Origin: Anaerolineales bacterium Chloro_02
Lineage (GTDB): Bacteria; Chloroflexota; Anaerolineae; Anaerolineales; Anaerolineaceae
Direction: 5' to 3'
Length of the DNA: 8,963 nucleotides
NCBI GenBank assembly: GCA_001603765.1
Contig: LUZV01000179.1
Span: 1 to 8,963, forward strand
Below, piece after piece: positions 6,551 to 8,963 of this stretch. The stretch's first letter is position 1, and the number at the start of each line of letters is the position of its first letter. Made by a program: the position numbers and the translations under genes. Under the pieces are notes generated by a model. That model had not been told where the DNA came from, made no database searches, and worked only from the letters and a program-made list of their open reading frames with translations.

Positions 6551-8230
6551 ATGACAGAAGAAAACCTGCCTAAGTCCAATTTCATTCGTGACATTATCGA
6601 TGAACACAACCGCACCGGCCGCTTTGGCGGGCGCGTTCATACCCGTTTTCCACCCGAACCCAACGGCTACCTTCATATTGGTCACGCGAAAGCATTATGC
6701 ATTGATTTCGGCATTGCCGAAGACTACGGCGGTCTGACTAATCTGCGCTATGATGACACCAATCCGGTTAAGGAGGATGTGGAATACGTTGACGCCATCA
6801 AGGAAGACATCCACTGGCTGGGTTACGATTGGGGAGATCGGGAATACTACGCCTCGGATTATTTTGAACCCCTCTATGAAATGGCGATCCAGCTGATTGA
6901 AAAGGGTCTGGCATATGTGGATGAACTGACTCCGGAAGAGATGCGCGAGTATCGCGGCACCCTCACCGAGCCCGGCAAGAACAGCCCCTGGCGCGACCGA
7001 CCGATTGAGGAGACGCTCGATTTATTTAAACGAATGCGCGCTGGTGAATTCCCGGACGGCAGCAAAACGTTGCGCGCGAAGATTGACATGGCTTCGCCTA
7101 ATATCAACATGCGCGACCCTGTCATGTATCGCATCCTTCACGCCACCCACCACCGCACCGGCGATAAATGGTGCATTTACCCCATGTACGATTTCGCTCA
7201 CGGGCAGTCTGATTCGATTGAAGGCATAACACACTCGATGTGTTCGCTGGAGTATGAAAACCACCGACCGCTTTACGATTGGTTTCTGGATCAGCTCGGC
7301 ATCTTTCACCCGCAGCAGATCGAATTCGCGCGTCTGAACTTGACTCACACCGTAATGAGCAAGCGCAAACTCCGCAGGTTGGTGGAAGAGGAATACGTGG
7401 ACGGGTGGACCGACCCGCGTATGCCCACTCTTTCCGCTATGCGCCGCCGCGGCTACCCTGCCGCCGCGATTCGGGAGTTTATCGACACGATCGGGGTTGC
7501 CAAATCGGATAGTTTTGTTGAAGTTGAACTGTTGGAACACATTGTGCGCGACCAGCTAAATCAGAACGCCAAACGGCGGATGGCAGTCCTGGATCCGCTG
7601 AAAGTTGTGTTGACGAATTATCCGGAAGGGCAATTTGAGACTTTTGAGATCCCGGACTTCCCGCAGAGCCCGGAAAGCGGCGGAGCGAGAACGGTGCCCT
7701 TTGGGCGTGAACTCTGGATCGAACGGGAAGACTTCGCGGAGGTGCCGCCGCCAAAGTATCACCGCCTCTCACCGGGTAAGGAAGTGCGATTGATGAACGC
7801 TTATTTCATCACCTGCGACGAAGTGATTAAAGACGCGGATGGAAGGGTCATCGAAATACACTGCACCTACGACCCAGACACAAAAGGTGGTAATGCCGTG
7901 GACGGACGGAAAGTGAAAGGCACAATCCACTGGGTCTCAGCGGCGCACGCTATTGAGGCGGAAGTGCACATTTACGACCAGATGTTTTTGGATGAACACC
8001 CGGAAGATTTACCTGAGGGCGAGTCGTTTTTGGATCACTTCAACCACAACTCGCTTGAAGTGCTGACTGGATACCTTGAGCCTGACCTGGCAAACGCCGC
8101 GATAGGCGAAGCCTACCAGTTTGTGCGTGATGGCTACTTCGCGCTGGATAGCGTCCATAGCAAACCTGGAAAACCAGTCTTCAACCGCACCATCGGGCTG
8201 GTGGACAGCTGGGCGAAGATGCAGAAATAG
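6551..8230 (+). CDS. glnS: Glutaminyl-tRNA synthetase
   Basis: A 559-residue class I aminoacyl-tRNA synthetase that charges tRNA-Gln with glutamine in the cytoplasm; E. coli GlnRS is about the same length. HIGH motif at 42-45 within PPEPNGYLHIGHAK, KMSKS-equivalent VMSKR at 268-272, and the GlnRS-specific stretches LRYDDTNPVKED, YRGTLTEPGKNSPWRDR and WCIYPMYDFAHGQSD. The C-terminal anticodon-binding beta-barrels are present (MAVLDPLKVVL, GKEVRLMNAY, DGRKVKGTIHWVSAAHA), ending in FNRTIGLVDSWAK. These barrels distinguish it from GluRS, whose anticodon domain is helical. The ATG at 6551 is chosen because AAGGAG (6538-6543) lies 7 bases upstream and the promoter -10 at 6518 excludes the longer in-frame extension. 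Its presence suggests direct Gln-tRNA synthesis rather than sole reliance on the GatCAB amidotransferase route. It seems monocistronic. Confidence 0.98.
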   Translation: MTEENLPKSNFIRDIIDEHNRTGRFGGRVHTRFPPEPNGYLHIGHAKALCIDFGIAEDYGGLTNLRYDDTNPVKEDVEYVDAIKEDIHWLGYDWGDREYYASDYFEPLYEMAIQLIEKGLAYVDELTPEEMREYRGTLTEPGKNSPWRDRPIEETLDLFKRMRAGEFPDGSKTLRAKIDMASPNINMRDPVMYRILHATHHRTGDKWCIYPMYDFAHGQSDSIEGITHSMCSLEYENHRPLYDWFLDQLGIFHPQQIEFARLNLTHTVMSKRKLRRLVEEEYVDGWTDPRMPTLSAMRRRGYPAAAIREFIDTIGVAKSDSFVEVELLEHIVRDQLNQNAKRRMAVLDPLKVVLTNYPEGQFETFEIPDFPQSPESGGARTVPFGRELWIEREDFAEVPPPKYHRLSPGKEVRLMNAYFITCDEVIKDADGRVIEIHCTYDPDTKGGNAVDGRKVKGTIHWVSAAHAIEAEVHIYDQMFLDEHPEDLPEGESFLDHFNHNSLEVLTGYLEPDLANAAIGEAYQFVRDGYFALDSVHSKPGKPVFNRTIGLVDSWAKMQK

Positions 8231-8239
8231 AAACAGCCA

Positions 8240-8274
8240 GGAGGCTGACCCAAAAAGCATTTGGATCAGCCTCC
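8240..8274 (+). terminator. Long hairpin after glnS, no T-run
   Basis: GGAGGCTGA (8240-8248) pairs perfectly with TCAGCCTCC (8266-8274). After one C/A mismatch, CCAAA (8250-8254) pairs with TTTGG (8260-8264) around a 5-base loop. It begins 10 bases after the glnS stop and is followed by GTAACTTAACC, not a T-run. It is probably the transcript 3' structure or a non-canonical terminator. Confidence 0.6.
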
Positions 8275-8317
8275 GTAACTTAACCGCTTCACCAATCTTG
8301 ATCAACGATTTCCTCGA

Positions 8318-8350
8318 TTTTAGCCTGGGAGTGGTAATGAGGGGTGTAGT
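8318..8350 (+). repeat. Degenerate remnant of module 2 before the array
   Basis: TTAGCCT near 8319 and ATGAGGGGTGT at 8337-8347 match the start and end of module 2 (copies at 8398 and 8552), with the hairpin middle missing. It sits in the correct phase just before the first module 1, so it looks like the decayed end of a third repeat unit. Confidence 0.55.
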
Positions 8351-8504
8351 TTTAATCGCACGGGAGATCGCCGCGCTGCGCTCGCGATGACGAGTGGAGA
8401 TCCTTAGCCTTCTCCACGGAGAGGGTGCCCGCAGGGCGGATGAGGGGTATGATCTTAATCGAACGGGGGATCGCCGCGCTGCGCTCGCGATGACGAGTGA
8501 AAGG
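8351..8504 (+). repeat. 154-bp composite repeat, unit 1
   Basis: The unit is built as module 1 (8351-8397), module 2 (8398-8453) and a second module 1 (8454-8500) plus a short spacer. Module 1 (47 bp) carries GCCGCGCTGCGCTCGCGATG, with ATCGC and GCGAT as short arms. Module 2 (56 bp) has two hairpins: CCTTCTCC/GGAGAGGG (8408-8425) and GCCC-GCA-GGGC (8427-8437). These sequence types resemble short dispersed intergenic repeats I recall from many bacterial genomes (inference). The short frames across it lack any sign of being genes. Confidence 0.9.
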
Positions 8505-8653
8505 CTTAATCGAGTGGGAGATTGCCGCGCTGCGCTCGCGATGACGAGTGGTGGTCCTTAGCCTTCTCCGCGGAGAAGGTGCCTACAGGGCGGATGAGGG
8601 GTATGGCTTTAATCGAGTGGTAGATCGTCGCGCTCCGCTCGCGTGACGAATGG
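8505..8653 (+). repeat. 154-bp composite repeat, unit 2
   Basis: The same order as unit 1, shifted by exactly 154 bases: module 1 (8505-8551), module 2 (8552-8607), module 1 (8608-8653). The last module 1 has one deletion and several substitutions and is the most decayed. In module 2, CCTTCTCCGCGGAGAAGG (8562-8579) is a perfect 18-base palindrome. GCCT (8581-8584) can pair with GGGC (8588-8591) through a T-G wobble. Differences from unit 1 tend to keep these stems pairable in RNA. Confidence 0.9.
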
Positions 8654-8767
8654 TGGGTTGTAAGAGATTGACTTTTTGAATTTGCCCATATTACTATCTT
8701 ATGAACAAACATAACTAACCTGTCCTGGTCAAAACGCTTATTGATATTCCACTATACCGCTCACCTC
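8654..8767. other. AT-rich spacer between repeat array and tRNA
   Basis: There is no convincing gene here. TTGACT (8668-8673), 18 bases, then TACTAT (8692-8697) resembles a promoter. The only ATG close behind it, at 8701, gives a five-codon frame without a ribosome binding site. Confidence 0.4.
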
Positions 8768-8776
8768 TGGTAAAAT
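8768..8776 (+). promoter_or_regulatory. Extended -10 promoter of the tRNA gene
   Basis: TGG followed by TAAAAT forms an extended -10 (TGn plus hexamer), placing the transcription start about 4 bases before the tRNA 5' end. The -35 region (TCCACT, 8748-8753) is weak, which is common with extended -10 promoters. Confidence 0.55.
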
Positions 8777-8786
8777 AGCGCATACA

Positions 8787-8858
8787 GGGCCTGTAGCTCA
8801 ATGGCGGAGCAGGCGGCTCATAACCGCTTGGTTGAAGGTTCGAATCCTTCCGGGCCCA
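8787..8858 (+). tRNA. tRNA with anticodon CAU, probably tRNA-Ile2 (lysidine-type)
   Basis: A 72-base cloverleaf. The acceptor GGGCCTG pairs with CGGGCCC (8851-8857) with one T-G pair, and the discriminator is A8858. D stem GCTC/GAGC has a 7-base loop AATGGCG. The anticodon stem GGCGG/CCGCT encloses the loop CTCATAA, so the anticodon is CAT. The T arm is GAAGG-TTCGAAT-CCTTC. No CCA is encoded, so it must be added. A normal first pair (G1-C72) rules out the initiator type. It is favoured as tRNA-Ile2 over elongator Met because the acceptor has C4-G69 and C5-G68, known recognition pairs for TilS in E. coli, and because GGCGGCTCATAACCGCTTGG closely resembles the anticodon arm of E. coli ileX and Bacillus tRNA-Ile2. 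If so, C34 is changed to lysidine by TilS and it reads AUA codons. G instead of the usual A at position 21 is a small oddity. Confidence 0.95.
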
Positions 8859-8880
8859 TCCTATCTACAGTATCAAAGAA

Positions 8881-8937
8881 TTGATTGAAGGTTTACTGGG
8901 GAAAGCGCCCAGCATATGCGGAATCCTTCCGGACCCA
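8881..8937 (+). repeat. Split second copy of the tRNA 3' end
   Basis: TTGATTGAAGGTT (8881-8893) matches tRNA bases 8828-8840 at 12 of 13 positions. GAATCCTTCCGGACCCA (8921-8937) matches tRNA bases 8842-8858 at 16 of 17. In the tRNA these two pieces are separated by a single C in the T-loop; here they are separated by 27 bases (8894-8920) containing a CTGGG/CCCAG stem. The tRNA 5' half is absent. It may be an integration or excision scar or a decayed partial duplication. Confidence 0.75.
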
Positions 8938-8944
8938 CTTTTTT
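8919..8944 (+). terminator. Possible tRNA transcript terminator
   Basis: A short stem CGGAA-TCC-TTCCG (8919-8931) inside the tRNA-like copy is followed by six T's (8939-8944) after a 7-base gap. The stem is short and the gap is long, so this is a weak candidate. Confidence 0.35.
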
Positions 8945-8963
8945 ATTAATTGAAACTTCGTAT

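Noticed and set aside
8351..8653. CRISPR array
   Set aside because: The repeats are 47-56 bp modules in a 154-bp nested pattern without regular unique spacers, and no cas gene is present.
8506..8712. Small minus-strand ORF over the repeat array
   Set aside because: Its sequence is the translation of the dispersed repeat modules (SSSRAQRGNLPLD type), a frequent source of false proteins.

Overview
The window is a bacterial chromosome segment, most likely from an Anaerolineae-type member of the Chloroflexota. The inference rests on a lipoprotein with a Thr/Pro-rich linker (TPTPHPTATP style, common in that group), moderate GC content, sigma70-like TATAAT/TAAAAT -10 boxes and a full-length bacterial GlnRS. 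The assignment is not proven from sequence alone.

Layout. Positions 1-441 (+) hold the C-terminal end of a Zn/Cd-type P1B heavy-metal ATPase cut by the window edge. It converges with a DUF3048 (YerB-like) lipoprotein at 438-1655 (-). Their stop codons overlap in one TTAA, and a 9-bp hairpin lies across the junction. Next on the minus strand is an SDR oxidoreductase (1741-2610). A roughly 200-bp divergent spacer then leads to a plus-strand pair: an MFS transporter (2816-4072) and a GT4-like glycosyltransferase (4082-5284). The second ribosome binding site of the pair sits on the stop codon of the first gene. Two housekeeping genes with their own promoters follow: class II fructose-bisphosphate aldolase (5405-6355, strong promoter and strong intrinsic terminator) and glutaminyl-tRNA synthetase (6551-8230).

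From 8231 to the end there is no convincing protein gene. The stretch holds a long hairpin after glnS, then a tandem array of a 154-bp composite repeat made of two dispersed-repeat-like modules (8318-8653). A tRNA with anticodon CAU follows (8787-8858), probably the lysidine-dependent tRNA-Ile2. Just downstream lies a second, imperfect copy of that tRNA's 3' end, split in the T-loop by 27 bases (8881-8937), and then a T-run.

The protein-coding part looks ordinary: metal efflux, envelope lipoprotein, redox, transport/glycosylation, glycolysis and translation. I see no multi-gene defence or other novel system. The parts most worth a second look are the non-coding 3' end (repeat array and split tRNA copy) and the translationally coupled transporter/glycosyltransferase pair.
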